Source of the DNA: Helopsaltes ochotensis
Lineage: Eukaryota; Chordata; Aves; Passeriformes; Locustellidae
Direction of reading: 5' to 3'
DNA: 64,000 bases
NCBI GenBank assembly: GCA_013400155.1
Contig: VXBM01000001.1
Coordinates: forward strand, 593,964-657,963
How positions within the stretch are numbered: the first letter of the stretch is position 1; every line of letters starts with the position of its first letter. Under the pieces are notes generated by a model. It did no database searches. It had not been told where the DNA came from and saw nothing but the letters and a program-made list of their open reading frames with translations. Positions 51,101 through 59,282 of this stretch are shown one piece after another. The position numbers were made by a program, and so were the translations under genes.

Positions 51101-54100
51101 CCTTTGAATACATGATCCCTGGGCTGAAATTGGGCCAAAATCCTGCTCTATTCATTCTAACTTAATGTTAGTGGAGCCAGGATTTTGTCCATGTACTTTA
51201 TTCCTATGAATCTCTGACTCTCTTTCTGCCAGGTGAAAGAGTCACCATACAGGGCCCCCCAGGCCCACCTGGCCCACCTGGACCAAAAGGTGAAGTTAAA
51301 AATCTTCTTTCTTATTTTGGGGGTGGCTTCACACATCTAAGCATGGTTGAGACTAAAGGATGGAACAGCCCGGTCCTTTGGGAACTAGAGCTGTGCTCAC
51401 CTTTTCAGGTGAAGCAGGACCACAGCAATAGAATTGCTGTAAGCACAAGGCATTTGACCAGGTCGCAGAGGGCTCAGGAAAGCTGCCATGGCCTCTTCCT
51501 TATGCTCTTTCCCAGCAAGCTGGCATTTCTAAACAGTCATTGCAAGGACTGGGTAGTTGCTTCTCTGACAACACGTAGCTCAACTGTTTCACATGACCAA
51601 GTATGCAACATGCAGTCACACCCATTACAAGTGTCTTTCTCCCTCACTCTTTTCCAGGTGATGCAGGTGTCCCAGGTGCACCTGGCATCCCAGGAGCATC
51701 TCGAGGTAAGAGGCCAGACCATTATTGCTCTGATATTAACAAGTAATGCTGATATCCTGGTGAAGGCTTTGAAAAAGCGCCTTTGACTTTTACCAGTGTG
51801 GGTGCCAACCTAATGCTGGTGGAATTTGTGTTCAAACCTCTTTTTGCACTGCTTGCCTTAAATCAGAAAATTTAAGAATTGGCAGTTTTCTTTTTCCAGC
51901 TTACTGGGAATCCTTTAAGCCAGAGTTTTGCCTCTGTGTGGATAGGTTCTTGAACTGGTGCTGCCCAGGCTGACTGGGATTGGGAGCAGCAGGGCAGTGA
52001 TGTTAGACTAATGAGCTTGAGCTCTGTGATCTCCATCTATATTCTGCACAGCACTGCACTCTAGTGCACAAACCCACCAGGTCTGCCTGTTCAAAGCTAG
52101 GAATGTCTCTGGGCTCAGCCCTGCACAGGCTGAATTACAAGATGCTGAATTAATTGAAGACATTATAGTGCCAAATAGCCCATGCTCAGACTGCCTTTGA
52201 AGATGCAGAGGGAGCCCCTCCATATTCAATTTCCAAAGTTCTTTCCAGGCCTGTGGGAAGGGCTTAATACAAGTACACTTTCATATCACTAACTCTAATG
52301 CAGCTGTGCCAAAAACACTCCTCTTTACAATGCTTTCTGTAGGTGCATCCAGACAAATTCAGGGACCCCCTGGACCTCCTGGGCCACCTGGTCCTCCTGG
52401 CCCAAGTGGAGGTTCATCTCAAGAGATTCAGCAGTATGTCACTGACTACCTGAAGAGTGAGTATAATGAGATTTTTGCTGTGGGTTAGCAGTTTCATGCC
52501 TATCTGTCTTTTGCTCCCTACGGCCTTGTCCCTCTTCTTTTAGAAACAACAGCCCTGCTACTCTGGGCTTATTTCTGCTGAATACTGTGAAGTGCTGTTT
52601 TCCACTGTGGCCTCTGTAGAACTATTCTTCTTTGGTTCCTGTTCTGAGGAAGAGGGTCTGGTAATTGTGCATATGATCAGTCTTCCCTCTTAGTGATGTG
52701 GGCATATCTTGGGCTTTCTACATAGGTGACAACATCAAACAATATTTGACTGGTGTCCGAGGCCCACCAGGCCCTCCAGGCCCACCTGGACTTATCACCA
52801 CTGCAGATGGGGTGACCTTGGATTATGCAGAGCTGGCTACCCGTGTCATGAGCTATATGACAAGTAAGCACCGTGTTGGTAAACTCTGTACTGAGTCATG
52901 GCCTCAGCTGAGCTTGTGCAGTACCTAGGAGGTGAGAACCAGAGGAGAAACAAGCCCTTAAATAGCAGCACTCCAACTAGGTCATTCATATTCAGCAGTC
53001 TGGGCCCGAACTCCACACAGCTGAGGTGTCCTCTGAGCCTTGTCCTTTATAATAGTTAGATTAACTAGCAGTTGCTGCTTTTTAAAAGTCTCATATTAAA
53101 CATTTGCTGTTAGACTCTTTGACACTCTAGAGACCCAAACAGAGGTGGTTCAATTTAGTATTTGTGGTCTCAAGTATTTGGGGGTTGTCCTGTGTGCTTG
53201 GGGCCCTCCTACAGTAGATGAAGTTCCCAGAGCTTTTGGAAGTAGCCTGGAATCTCAACCAGAAATGCACAGAGCACACAGCTGTGTAATGACAGGGAGG
53301 TGACCAGGACATGTGAGATAGCAACTGTTTCATAGCTGGGGGCATGAGAAGCCCATTCTACCAGTTAATTAGTTCCTCTTTCCTTTGTTCCTTCCTGACC
53401 CCTCCTCACCTTCTGTCTCATACTGGCTCATGTAAAAACTTCTCATTCCCACAGGCTCTTCAGGTCGCTATGAGTCATTTTCTAGCTCAGTATCTACTAC
53501 ATCCATTTTGTACCAAGAACTTCTGGACCTACTGCAAAGTAAGTGACCCTCAAGGGAAAGATGGGATTGGGGGTAAAGCATCCCATCATCCTGGAGATCT
53601 GTGTTTCCCTTCCAGTCTCCAGTCTGCAACTGGAGTTACCTGCAGCTACTTCAGGGTGTTCTACTTTCCAGCTCCTCCACTCTGTGTTCCCCCATAGCCT
53701 TGCTATTTTGTTGCTCTTAAGGTGTGGGGGATCCTCAACTCTGTATTCTTTTCTATACACACTGTTACTGTGGGCTGACAGGTAAATCTCCAGGATGTCA
53801 TTTGGCTGTTCCTGAAGGTATTGATGATGCTGGCCAGCACTGTGCTCCAAATGGCTCCAAAGTGCCACAAAGCTCAGCATGGTCTTTCCCAGCTGAGCTG
53901 CTTTTCATTCCCTTTACCCAATAAGTTGTCCAGGGTGTTCAGACCACTGGGGGTGGGGGTCCCTTAAGCAATCCAAATTTTCATCCTCCTCACACCCTTG
54001 TTATAGGAGATTCCCAGCCTTGTCACAAATGTTTCTGGCACCATATACAGGACAATTCACTCAGAAAAGAGGGAGGAAGGGAGCTTTGCATTCATAGGTT

Positions 54101-57100
54101 TTGTTGGTTTCCCTGGTGGTGGGGGCTCAGCTCACAGGCTAGGAACTCCTCACACTTGGTGTCTGTGCAGCAGCTGGATGGCCTTAAAAGATGCTTTTTT
54201 TCATTTCTAGGAGAAGAAATTCGTCAGTATCTCATTGGACCTCGGGGCCCACCGGGACCTCCTGGGCCAGGGGGAGATGGAATGTCACTGGATTATGATG
54301 AGCTGACCAGGAGGTTTATCAGCTACTTGTCAAGTAATGGTTTTATCAGTGTGTGTTTCCCTCTGTTTCTTTGGGAGCCTGGTACAAAGCTCATGCTGTC
54401 AGTCAGTAGAAACAATTCCAGTGCTAATTGTGTGAATCCCCATGTACCAATATCTCCTCACAGGGACTGTGAGAGACTTGGAAAAAACAAAGATATCCTG
54501 TATCTTAGATAACATCCACAGACTAGTAATGAATCCTTTCTGTGTTAAAAATTGAGCTTAGGAACAAAAATTTCATTTTAGCCATCTTTTGCAGGTTCTG
54601 GGATGAGCATTGGGCTGCCTGGACCACCTGGGCCTCCAGGGTCACCTGGTATATCTTACAGTGACCTGACAGCGTACCTGAGAAGTAAGCCAACTTCTTC
54701 ACTCCTCTGTCATGGGGTTCTACATGCCTCAGGATCTTTTTTACAGCCTTAGTCACAGAATTTCCCTTTTTGCTTATCATCACAAATAACCCTCTGTAGG
54801 TCCTTTGTCCTTAGCAGCACTGCAGGCCTCTGCTGGCACCTGCACACCCCACAGGGGGCTGCAGCTCCATCACCATGCTCCTGTGAGGAGCAACATCAGT
54901 GGAGCTGTCTTGGAGTTGGGCATGAAGGAGCCCTTTGTCATATCCAAACTCTGCAGCAAAAAGGCTCATTTCTTACGCCTCTTTAAAGCCCCTATTTTAA
55001 AAACATACTTTTACTCTCTTTGGAATCATCTGGCTGTCTGATGTGACATCTATATGCAGGGAAGTGAGGTGCACCAGGAAGGCTGCACCAGAAGGTACTG
55101 GAGAGAAAAAACCTTCTACTTGGCTGTATCTGGCATAATCTGTATTGTCAAGGAACATTCATTAGGGTTGTGGTTGTTTGGGTGACTTCTTTTCTTCTTT
55201 TGTATCTTACAGACTCTGAATTCAGTGGTGTTGTTGGGCCCCCTGGTCCTGCAGGGCCCCCAGGACCTCCAGGGATCCCTGGATCTCCAGGCACCTCTCT
55301 GGAGGACTTTTCTGCCTACCTTCAAAGTAAAGCACTTGTGTTTCTCACAGCTTGCAGGGTGATTCTGTTTGTAGATGCTGGGGGGACTGAGGCTAAGATT
55401 TAGCTTAGCCAGGGATGTGGTTGCCCACTGGGAACAAGGTCACTGTAAAGAAAACAGTTTTGTCAATGTCATCTGTAAAGGGATGGAAGTTGGAGTTGGA
55501 GCCTTTAAACTTTCAAGATCTCCAGATGTGGAATTTCCTTATCCTCTCACTGATGGAAAATAATTTTTTCTCTTTCTCAAGATGTTGGGTACTCTTCCCT
55601 TTCTGGAGTACGGGGCCCACCTGGCCCTCCTGGCCCTCCAGGACCACCAGGTTTCTCTGGAACCGGCCTCCTGTCCTATGCTGACATCACCAACAGTGAC
55701 GAGTTCAGGAGTGAGCTGATCCAGTACCTGAAGAGTAAGGGAACACCATCCATCCTTCCTGCACACATTCCAAGACATGCTTTTCTTTGTGTAGATGACT
55801 GGCTCTGCCACAGCTGAGACATTCCTGTAGGAGCTCTCCCTGAACTGGGACTACAGCAACACCTTCCCTCTACAGCCAAGTCCACAGGAGTGTGGTGTAG
55901 TCCCTGTAGACTTTTCTCCTCTCAGTCCAACCACCAGCCAAAATCTGTGTTGTGAGACAACAGAGACAAGCACTGGGTAGTTACAATTGGCTTGTGCTGA
56001 ACATGTGTCCCTGGTAAGGTCACCAGCAGAGTTTTACCATGGGAAAAGCATTCTTTTTGGCAAACATCTACCCACAGAGCCATGGATATTGGAGGGGTTA
56101 GAAGGTGGCACTGAGCTAGTTGTGAAGCAATGGATTGAGCTCATCCTGGCAAGTCATCCAGGTCAGGCTTTCAAAATCACCTCAGTTTTGGCAAACTGGT
56201 CACAGAATGGCTCTGGCAGAGGTGCTGAAATTGGCCCGAGGAGTGTGCACCCTTCTGCAAAATCATTGGGCATGTTCCCAAGATCGGGCTCACAAAATTG
56301 TTGGAGAGATGGGAAGGAGGGGGTCTTGCCATCTGTAGAAGGCTTGGTTCAAGGTTGACATGTGCCTGCTGCCTGAAAAATGGCACTGGATGAGGGTTAC
56401 TGTGATGGTAGGTGGGACAGAACTTCACACTCCAGTCTTCATTCAGGTGGTAGCAAGGACCTCAGTCAAGCCTGGTTTCCCTGAGGTTCCTCCCTTGTAT
56501 TTTGCAGGCGATGAAGTTCAAAGCTACATATCAGGACCCCCTGGGCCCCCTGGGCCACAGGGACCACCAGGACCCAAAGGAGACAGTGGCTTTGTGTCTG
56601 GGTCTATGTCTTCATCATACCAAGGGTTACGAGCTTCTGATCACTTGCATGGAGGATCCCTTGGTGCTGAGGGCTCGCTGGGCACAGGCAGCTCCTATGG
56701 CAGCTCCAGAAGCAGCGTGTCCTCTTACCACGCCTCAGTGAGCAGTGAGGGCACTTACGATGCCTCCATGGGCACTGATGGGTCTTTAGATGGGCTGCTG
56801 ACAGAAGAGGAATCACACAGGAGATCAGCAGGGTCCAGCAGATCCTACAGCAACTCCTTCACTGGTTCCCTGGATTACAACGAGCTGGCACTCCGTGTGT
56901 CAGAGCGCCTGCAGAGTGAGTGCAATGCCTGACCCTCCCCACCCCAACCTACAACTCCAGACCCCCTGTGCCTGGTCACACTGTTCACTTCCTTCTCCTT
57001 CCTGCTGCCTACAGCTCTCCCTTACACCTTGTGCCTCAGCATGCAGCCACAGTTCTCCCAGAGCTCCTTTCAAATGACATCTTTGATTCCACAGGCCGAG

Positions 57101-58391
57101 GTATTCTCCAGGATCTGATGTCTTACACTGCACAGGGACCTGTAGGTCCCCCAGGCCCTCCTGGTCCCCCTGGCATCAGCAAGATCTTTGCAGCCTATGG
57201 CAATGTCACCGCAGACCTCATGGACTTCTTTAGAAGTGAGTGATGTTTTTACTTGGTATTTCTGGCTCATGCATGTTAGATCTCCCCAGCCTCTCACAGA
57301 CCTACTGATCTTCTCACCTTATGCGCACTGCAAAAGTCAAGGTGCAGAGTTGAAGTGGATGGTCTTTCCATCTTCTTCCTTCCTTGCTGGGGAGGTGCAG
57401 TCTTATCATTAGGAAGGACAGCAGTTTTTCCCACTATTTGTAGGAAACTCATCCCAAACTCTGAAGGCCTCCATGCTTACAAGCTCTGTGGCCCATATCA
57501 ACATGGCTTAGCTGGCACATGTACAGAAACATAAGCCAGCTGCTCACTCTGCTCTCAGACTCCCCACCCTGAGCATGGGCCAGTTCTAGCCCTAGTGACA
57601 GCCAGGACACCCAGAGAGAGTGACAGAGCAGTGCTGGTGAAATGATATCGCAGCCTGTCCTTGGGACTTCATTGGGATCAAAACCCTGTTTAAAAACCTT
57701 GCTGTCAGTCTAACCCCATCTAACCAAGTGAGAAATGTTCTTCATTTCTCATTGACTCACAGCGTCTCTGAGTGGGCAGTGGTTTCTCCCACGCATTCAC
57801 TCTCTTCTTTATTTCCCTCTCCAGCACATGGTGCCATCCAGGGGCCACCCGGTGAAAAGGGGGAGAGGGGTTATCGTGGACCCAAAGGTAAGGCTTGCCA
57901 TCCTTACCCTCTTCAGCCTTGTGATGTCCTGGAAGCAGCACTGTGACCACAGAGGTCACAGCACTGCTCACACCCTCTCGCAGTGAAGGGGGCACCTTCA
58001 GGATCTCAGCCAAAACCTTGTCCTGACTTGGTGTCTCTTCCCCTGGCTGTCCCTGTCTGTGGGTCACTTGTGTTCAAACTTGATCTTCTCCTTCCTTCAG
58101 GTGACCCTGGGCCAATGGGCCCGCCCGGACGACAGGGGCACAGGGGACCAAAAGGAGAGAAGGGAGAGAAAGGTAGGAACACATGCCCTCCCCAGAAGAG
58201 GAGTTTGACTGTCAGGAAGTGGCACCAGCCAATCCCTGGGAATAGCTGGAAAACACACAACCCTAGTTTTTTGGTTTGGATCTTCTGTCTTTTTATATGG
58301 TCTTTTCAACTAACCCTCCTTTTGATTTTTCTGGTCCCCAGGTGAACAACTGTACGTTGGCAGAAGAAAAAGAAGAAGTGTTGGTGTTTAA
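25908..58391 (+). CDS. COL17A1: Collagen XVII alpha 1 chain (BP180), complete, 56 coding exons, 1505 aa
   Basis: A type II transmembrane collagen of hemidesmosomes. The family is known to link the keratin/plectin/beta4-integrin plaque inside basal epithelial cells to laminin in the basement membrane. Splicing the exons listed in the segment entries gives one open frame of 4518 nt. Residues 1-449 are the cytoplasmic head, about 450-471 the membrane helix, 472-543 the NC16A stalk, about 548-792 the longest collagen domain, and 796-1505 a chain of short collagen blocks and linkers ending in a basic tail. Identity is secure: the start MDSVTKKTRQDGSEVTER, the motif ELDDVKRLLKGSRSAS, the juxtamembrane WCPCGSCCSWWKW, the stalk AEEVRKLK and the C-terminal NVTADLMDFF all match mammalian collagen XVII as I remember it. 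The ATG at 25908 has G at -3 and +4. All introns are GT-AG and all are phase 1. No frameshift or premature stop was found. Likely expressed in stratified epithelia (family knowledge). Confidence 0.97.
29889..29945 (+). repeat. (T)nGG simple repeat in a COL17A1 intron
   Basis: Runs of 4-8 T separated by GG or G, about 57 bp long, ending about 110 bp before the acceptor of coding exon c5. It is a low-complexity tract and probably polymorphic in length. It is far enough from the acceptor not to serve as its pyrimidine tract. Confidence 0.8.
31023..34362 (+). CDS. COL17A1: COL17A1 coding exons c6-c9: cytoplasmic head, residues 129-252
   Basis: Exons: c6 31023-31058, c7 32507-32554, c8 32872-33015, c9 34219-34362. 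They encode SASTRGRSQSR, then SEIRVRLQSASPSGRW, then TELDDVKRLLKGSRSAS with PTRSPSSTLPIPKK, then SGTYDTTILNTALPSYMWSS and TLPAGSSLGGYHNSSS. The basic/Ser core (RLLKGSRSAS) is among the best conserved parts of the intracellular domain. All junctions split a codon after its first base. The c8-c9 intron carries a CR1 copy at 33406-33678; the other introns show nothing recognisable. Confidence 0.93.
33406..33678 (+). mobile_element. CR1 LINE 3'-end fragment in a COL17A1 intron
   Basis: Sense-orientation CR1 tail with 'gaaagagggcaggcttag', 'ggttgcccagagaacttgtggatgccc', 'ggccaggatggatgagactttcagcaac', 'ctagtggaagg' and the terminus 'accattctatgattctgtgattctat'. It closely resembles the copy at 12680-12987, including the shared 'gatggatgagactttcagcaac' variant, so the two probably belong to one CR1 subfamily. 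It lies in the intron between coding exons c8 and c9. Confidence 0.9.
34486..34501 (+). repeat. Poly-T run in a COL17A1 intron
   Basis: An uninterrupted run of about 16 T in the c9-c10 intron, about 190 bp upstream of the c10 acceptor. A likely length-variable mononucleotide tract; no function is implied. Confidence 0.7.
34694..35653 (+). CDS. COL17A1: COL17A1 coding exons c10-c12: tandem exon repeat, residues 253-322
   Basis: Exons: c10 34694-34765 (72 nt), c11 35174-35245 (72 nt), c12 35588-35653 (66 nt). Each starts with a version of the same unit: VFGVPNNLAPS, VFGVQNNLSPTSS, AYGMKNTSQSN, followed by a Ser/Thr/Ala-rich tail. The matching size, phase and start indicate three copies made by exon duplication. 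The human protein has the same three units as I remember it, so the duplication predates birds and mammals. Exons c10 and c11 are the more similar pair. Confidence 0.93.
36904..37700 (+). CDS. COL17A1: COL17A1 coding exons c13-c15: distal cytoplasmic head, residues 323-421
   Basis: Exons: c13 36904-37065, c14 37427-37516, c15 37656-37700. They encode DDVLRKDCKFLLLEKEKAPA, then KEMELLVMTKDTGKVFSAS, then SFAEDTLKKEKQGFSSSYA and GGLNSMPKRDKETYA. The hydrophobic/charged stretch KFLLLEKEKAPAKEMELLVM is the most ordered-looking part of the head and is strongly conserved with human. The 1.25 kb intron before c13 (35654-36903) holds nothing recognisable. Confidence 0.92.
38287..38436 (+). CDS. COL17A1: COL17A1 coding exon c16: juxtamembrane Cys/Trp patch and transmembrane helix, residues 422-471
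   Basis: Encodes EIRSGDAGGAIGSAPS, then WCPCGSCCSWWKW, then a Leu-rich helix (about 450-471: LLGLLLAWLFLLGLLFGLIA). There is no N-terminal signal peptide; this internal helix acts as signal anchor, giving the type II topology known for the family (N inside, C outside). The four cysteines at 439-445 are candidates for palmitoylation (inference). The long Gly-rich run that precedes this patch in human is reduced here to GDAGGAIGSA, which accounts for the shorter head (449 residues against about 466). Confidence 0.96.
38866..39081 (+). CDS. COL17A1: COL17A1 coding exon c17: NC16A stalk, residues 472-543
   Basis: Encodes the extracellular membrane-proximal domain. It starts AEEVRKLKSRVEDLEKING, a short heptad-like coiled coil that in the family nucleates the trimer, and ends NEESVWLMVKSRLNKEIERG before the first Gly-X-Y block. 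In human this is the immunodominant bullous pemphigoid region and the site of ADAM-type ectodomain shedding. The middle is much diverged: the human RIRRS furin-like cluster after the coiled coil is replaced by KINGGLL. The first and last thirds remain alignable, so the assignment is firm. Confidence 0.95.
39375..46426 (+). CDS. COL17A1: COL17A1 coding exons c18-c33: long collagen domain (human Col15 equivalent), residues 544-795
   Basis: Exons: 39375-39413, 40349-40375, 40832-40858, 41328-41390, 41566-41670, 42167-42229, 42620-42655, 42798-42851, 43243-43278, 43478-43513, 43887-43949, 44304-44339, 44706-44777, 45133-45159, 45812-45847, 46391-46426. All lengths are multiples of 9 except 39, 105 and 63-type variants that still keep frame. 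The domain is about 245 residues of Gly-X-Y, from GERGERGEKG to GEPGAPGK, the same size as human Col15 (242 from memory). One imperfection, GPPGFGEKGDRG, lacks a residue; human has the same break, so it is ancestral. The c18-c19 intron holds a CR1 copy. Many LysGlyGlu/Asp and ArgGly sites give a stable, Pro-rich triple helix involved in matrix adhesion (family knowledge). Confidence 0.94.
39550..40104 (-). mobile_element. CR1 LINE 3' portion, antisense, in a COL17A1 intron
   Basis: The longest CR1 copy in the window, about 555 bp. The antisense CR1 landmarks occur in order: 'ggaaaagacttcgaagatcgtggagtccaacc', 'gggcagcctgttccaattcc', 'ggaaatttttcctaatatccaatctaaacctcc', 'cttgaggccatttcttcttgtcctattgcttgtta', 'tccctcagccactcctcatagga', 'gacccttcaccagctctgctg' and 'tgcagcctcaccagtgctgagt'. 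It sits between the exon that opens the long collagen domain (c18) and c19. Confidence 0.93.
46654..47294 (+). CDS. COL17A1: COL17A1 coding exons c34-c35, residues 796-834
   Basis: Exons: c34 46654-46734, c35 47259-47294. They encode EGSSTITLPGPPGPPGPPGP and then TGPPGVPGPVGPAGLPGQQ. The EGSSTITL linker separates this block from the long collagen domain; human reads EGSSMLTV at the same place. Confidence 0.93.
47965..47980 (+). repeat. 16-T run acting as pyrimidine tract before exon c36
   Basis: An uninterrupted T16 run ends 11 bases before the acceptor AG of exon c36. The bases between are purine-rich (actggaaaaag), so the run must serve as the pyrimidine tract at a distance. It may be length-variable between individuals. 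Confidence 0.75.
47992..48072 (+). CDS. COL17A1: COL17A1 coding exon c36: apparent extra non-collagenous linker exon, residues 835-861
   Basis: Encodes GPRGEKGSPG followed by EAVIETIRTEVSSLASQ, an amphipathic helical linker, and joins in phase to the next exon through a split ATG (Met). The human chain, as I remember it, goes from GLPGHQ straight to EVLNLQGPPG with no such segment. The upstream acceptor is odd: T16, then actggaaaaag. The frame, phase and a perfect donor (gtaagt) support the exon. Removing it would keep the frame, so alternative use is possible. Confidence 0.82.
49249..51705 (+). CDS. COL17A1: COL17A1 coding exons c37-c44: short collagen blocks, residues 862-989
   Basis: Exons: c37 49249-49302, c38 49423-49464, c39 50157-50210, c40 50365-50424, c41 50934-50960, c42 51037-51078, c43 51233-51289, c44 51658-51705. 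They encode MLGDVQGRAGPPGPPGPPG, ESVQGPPGPRGPPG, EGLPGPPGPPGPSMSTA, EAFFTGPPGPPGPPGPKGDQ, ERGPRGFTG, EPGDPGLSAFSSHG, ERVTIQGPPGPPGPPGPKG and DAGVPGAPGIPGASRG. Several GPP-rich blocks are broken by short linkers (SMSTAEAFFT, LSAFSSHGERVTIQ), the family pattern that gives the ectodomain its flexible tail. Confidence 0.93.
52343..55734 (+). CDS. COL17A1: COL17A1 coding exons c45-c51: repeating collagen/helical-linker modules, residues 990-1261
   Basis: Exons: c45 52343-52456, c46 52726-52863, c47 53455-53538, c48 54211-54333, c49 54595-54684, c50 55213-55326, c51 55582-55734. Most encode a GPPGPPGPP block plus an amphipathic linker whose end resembles (D/S)Y.EL..R..SYL.S: QEIQQYVTDYLKS, LDYAELATRVMSYMTS, LDYDELTRRFISYLSS, ISYSDLTAYLRN, SLEDFSAYLQ, DEFRSELIQYLKS. 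Exon c47 has no collagen at all (SSGRYESFSSSVSTTSI, then LYQELLDLLQ). Each exon ends with a codon split after A, so the junction residue is Ser, Arg or Asn. This looks like a series of duplicated modules. Confidence 0.93.
56508..56915 (+). CDS. COL17A1: COL17A1 coding exon c52: collagen block plus Ser/Gly/Tyr-rich insert, residues 1262-1397
   Basis: At 408 nt this is the largest coding exon. It reads DEVQSYISGPPGPPGPQG, a short collagen block to about 1289, then about 100 residues rich in Ser, Gly, Tyr and Glu (SYGSSRSSVSSYHASVSS among them), and ends SLDYNELALRVSERLQ. The human protein has a Ser/Gly-rich region of comparable position and size but very different sequence, so this is a rapidly evolving, probably disordered linker. 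The closing LDYNELA(L/V)RVSE is conserved. Confidence 0.93.
57095..58391 (+). CDS. COL17A1: COL17A1 coding exons c53-c56: C-terminal collagen blocks and basic tail, residues 1398-1505
   Basis: Exons: c53 57095-57235, c54 57825-57887, c55 58101-58172, c56 58342-58391 (stop TAA 58389-58391). They encode GPVGPPGPPGPPGISKIF, then AAYGNVTADLMDFF, then GAIQGPPGEKGERGYRGPKG, GDPGPMGPPGRQGHRGPKG and the tail EQLYVGRRKRRSVGV. NVT at 1434-1436 is an N-glycosylation sequon kept in human. The tail matches human VYAGRRRRRSIAVKP in position; its RRKRR cluster is a possible proprotein-convertase or matrix-binding site (inference). Confidence 0.95.
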
Positions 58392-59030
58392 GGAAAGAGG
58401 TAGCTCAGTTCTGCACAGGGCAGCATTCCCAGCAGCCTATAGAGAATTAGCCTGAGTCTTCACTGTCATAATGCTAAAACATCCTCACCGCTCAGCTGAC
58501 CCCTTAGAGTTGATAGTTCAGATCTGAATGTCTCTTGTGTGTGTCTAGCATGGCCCTAGTGTGGGTGTTTGCTCCTGTTACTGATGTTTGGCTTCACGCC
58601 CCTGGGCTCCCAGGCTGATGTCCTTGGGCTGACAAGGGCTTCCTGTCTCACCTAGTCCAGGCCTCTTGTACTCCTCCCAGATATGAAAAAACCTGGGTTT
58701 TTTAACAACCAGCCACCTATGCAGAAAAAAGAAAACAATCCTATTCCCACCAAATGCATGGTTTGTCAGGGATCAGATGCAGCCCACAAGGCCCCGTGAC
58801 AAACCCTGGGCACACACTACCCTGGGATTTCCTCCCCCCAAGTTCTGCCAACTCCAAGAGGAGCCCCACACAGCAAAACAGGACACACACAGGGGCCGAA
58901 CCAAGGCACTTTTAAATGTAATTTGTTTATCTTTTAAAAATATTTTTGTATTTTTTCTGTTTTTTTTAAACAGTGGTGAAAAGTAATCTTTAATGTAAAC
59001 AGCCCAATTAAAGTGTGTTTTTAACCCCAT
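58392..59030 (+). other. COL17A1: COL17A1 3' UTR
   Basis: From the stop codon to an inferred cleavage site about 20 bases past an ATTAAA signal at 59007-59012, which is followed by a GT-rich element (gtgtgttttt). The segment becomes AT-rich just before the signal (58915-58975), as expected for a 3' UTR end. A further plus-strand AATAAA at 59910-59915 could serve a longer form but would overlap the neighbour's transcript. Confidence 0.7.
59007..59012 (+). terminator. COL17A1: COL17A1 poly(A) signal (ATTAAA)
   Basis: The common variant hexamer ATTAAA, about 620 bases after the stop codon, followed within ten bases by a GT/T-rich downstream element. It is the best-placed poly(A) signal after the TAA. 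Confidence 0.6.
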
Positions 59031-59267
59031 CCCTGAACTCTTCAGGATGGCCGTTCTGTGCTTGCAGGTTGTTGTGGGGCAGAGTGAGGTACCTGAGATG
59101 GGTCTGAGGTACAATGGTAAACACAATGGCACAACATTAAATACTTTTATACTCAGTTATCTTAAACATTGTAAATAATCCCATTCACGCAAACTCTTGT
59201 ACAAATCACTTGTATTTCATGCAAGTTTTCCATCAACAAAACTGAGGCAATCTCAGCAAACTGTGAT

Positions 59268-59282
59268 TTTATTGTATTTACA
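59268..59282 (-). terminator. Minus-strand poly(A) signal with adjacent Pumilio-type motif
   Basis: On the minus strand the sequence reads TGTAAATACAATAAA: a Pumilio response element (TGTANATA, 59282-59275) runs almost directly into AATAAA (59273-59268). It would place the end of the leftward transcript at about 59250, only about 220 bp from the inferred COL17A1 end. Confidence 0.45.

Noticed and set aside
56360..56507. An upstream in-frame extension of exon c52
   Set aside because: A clear acceptor (ttttgcag, ending 56507) in phase with the preceding exon marks the exon start; the extension is intronic.
39375..58172. Repeated GGTCCTCCAGG-like units, looking like a tandem repeat or CRISPR-type array
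   Set aside because: They are Gly-Pro-Pro codons inside separate spliced exons with irregular intron spacing, explained by the collagen triplet.
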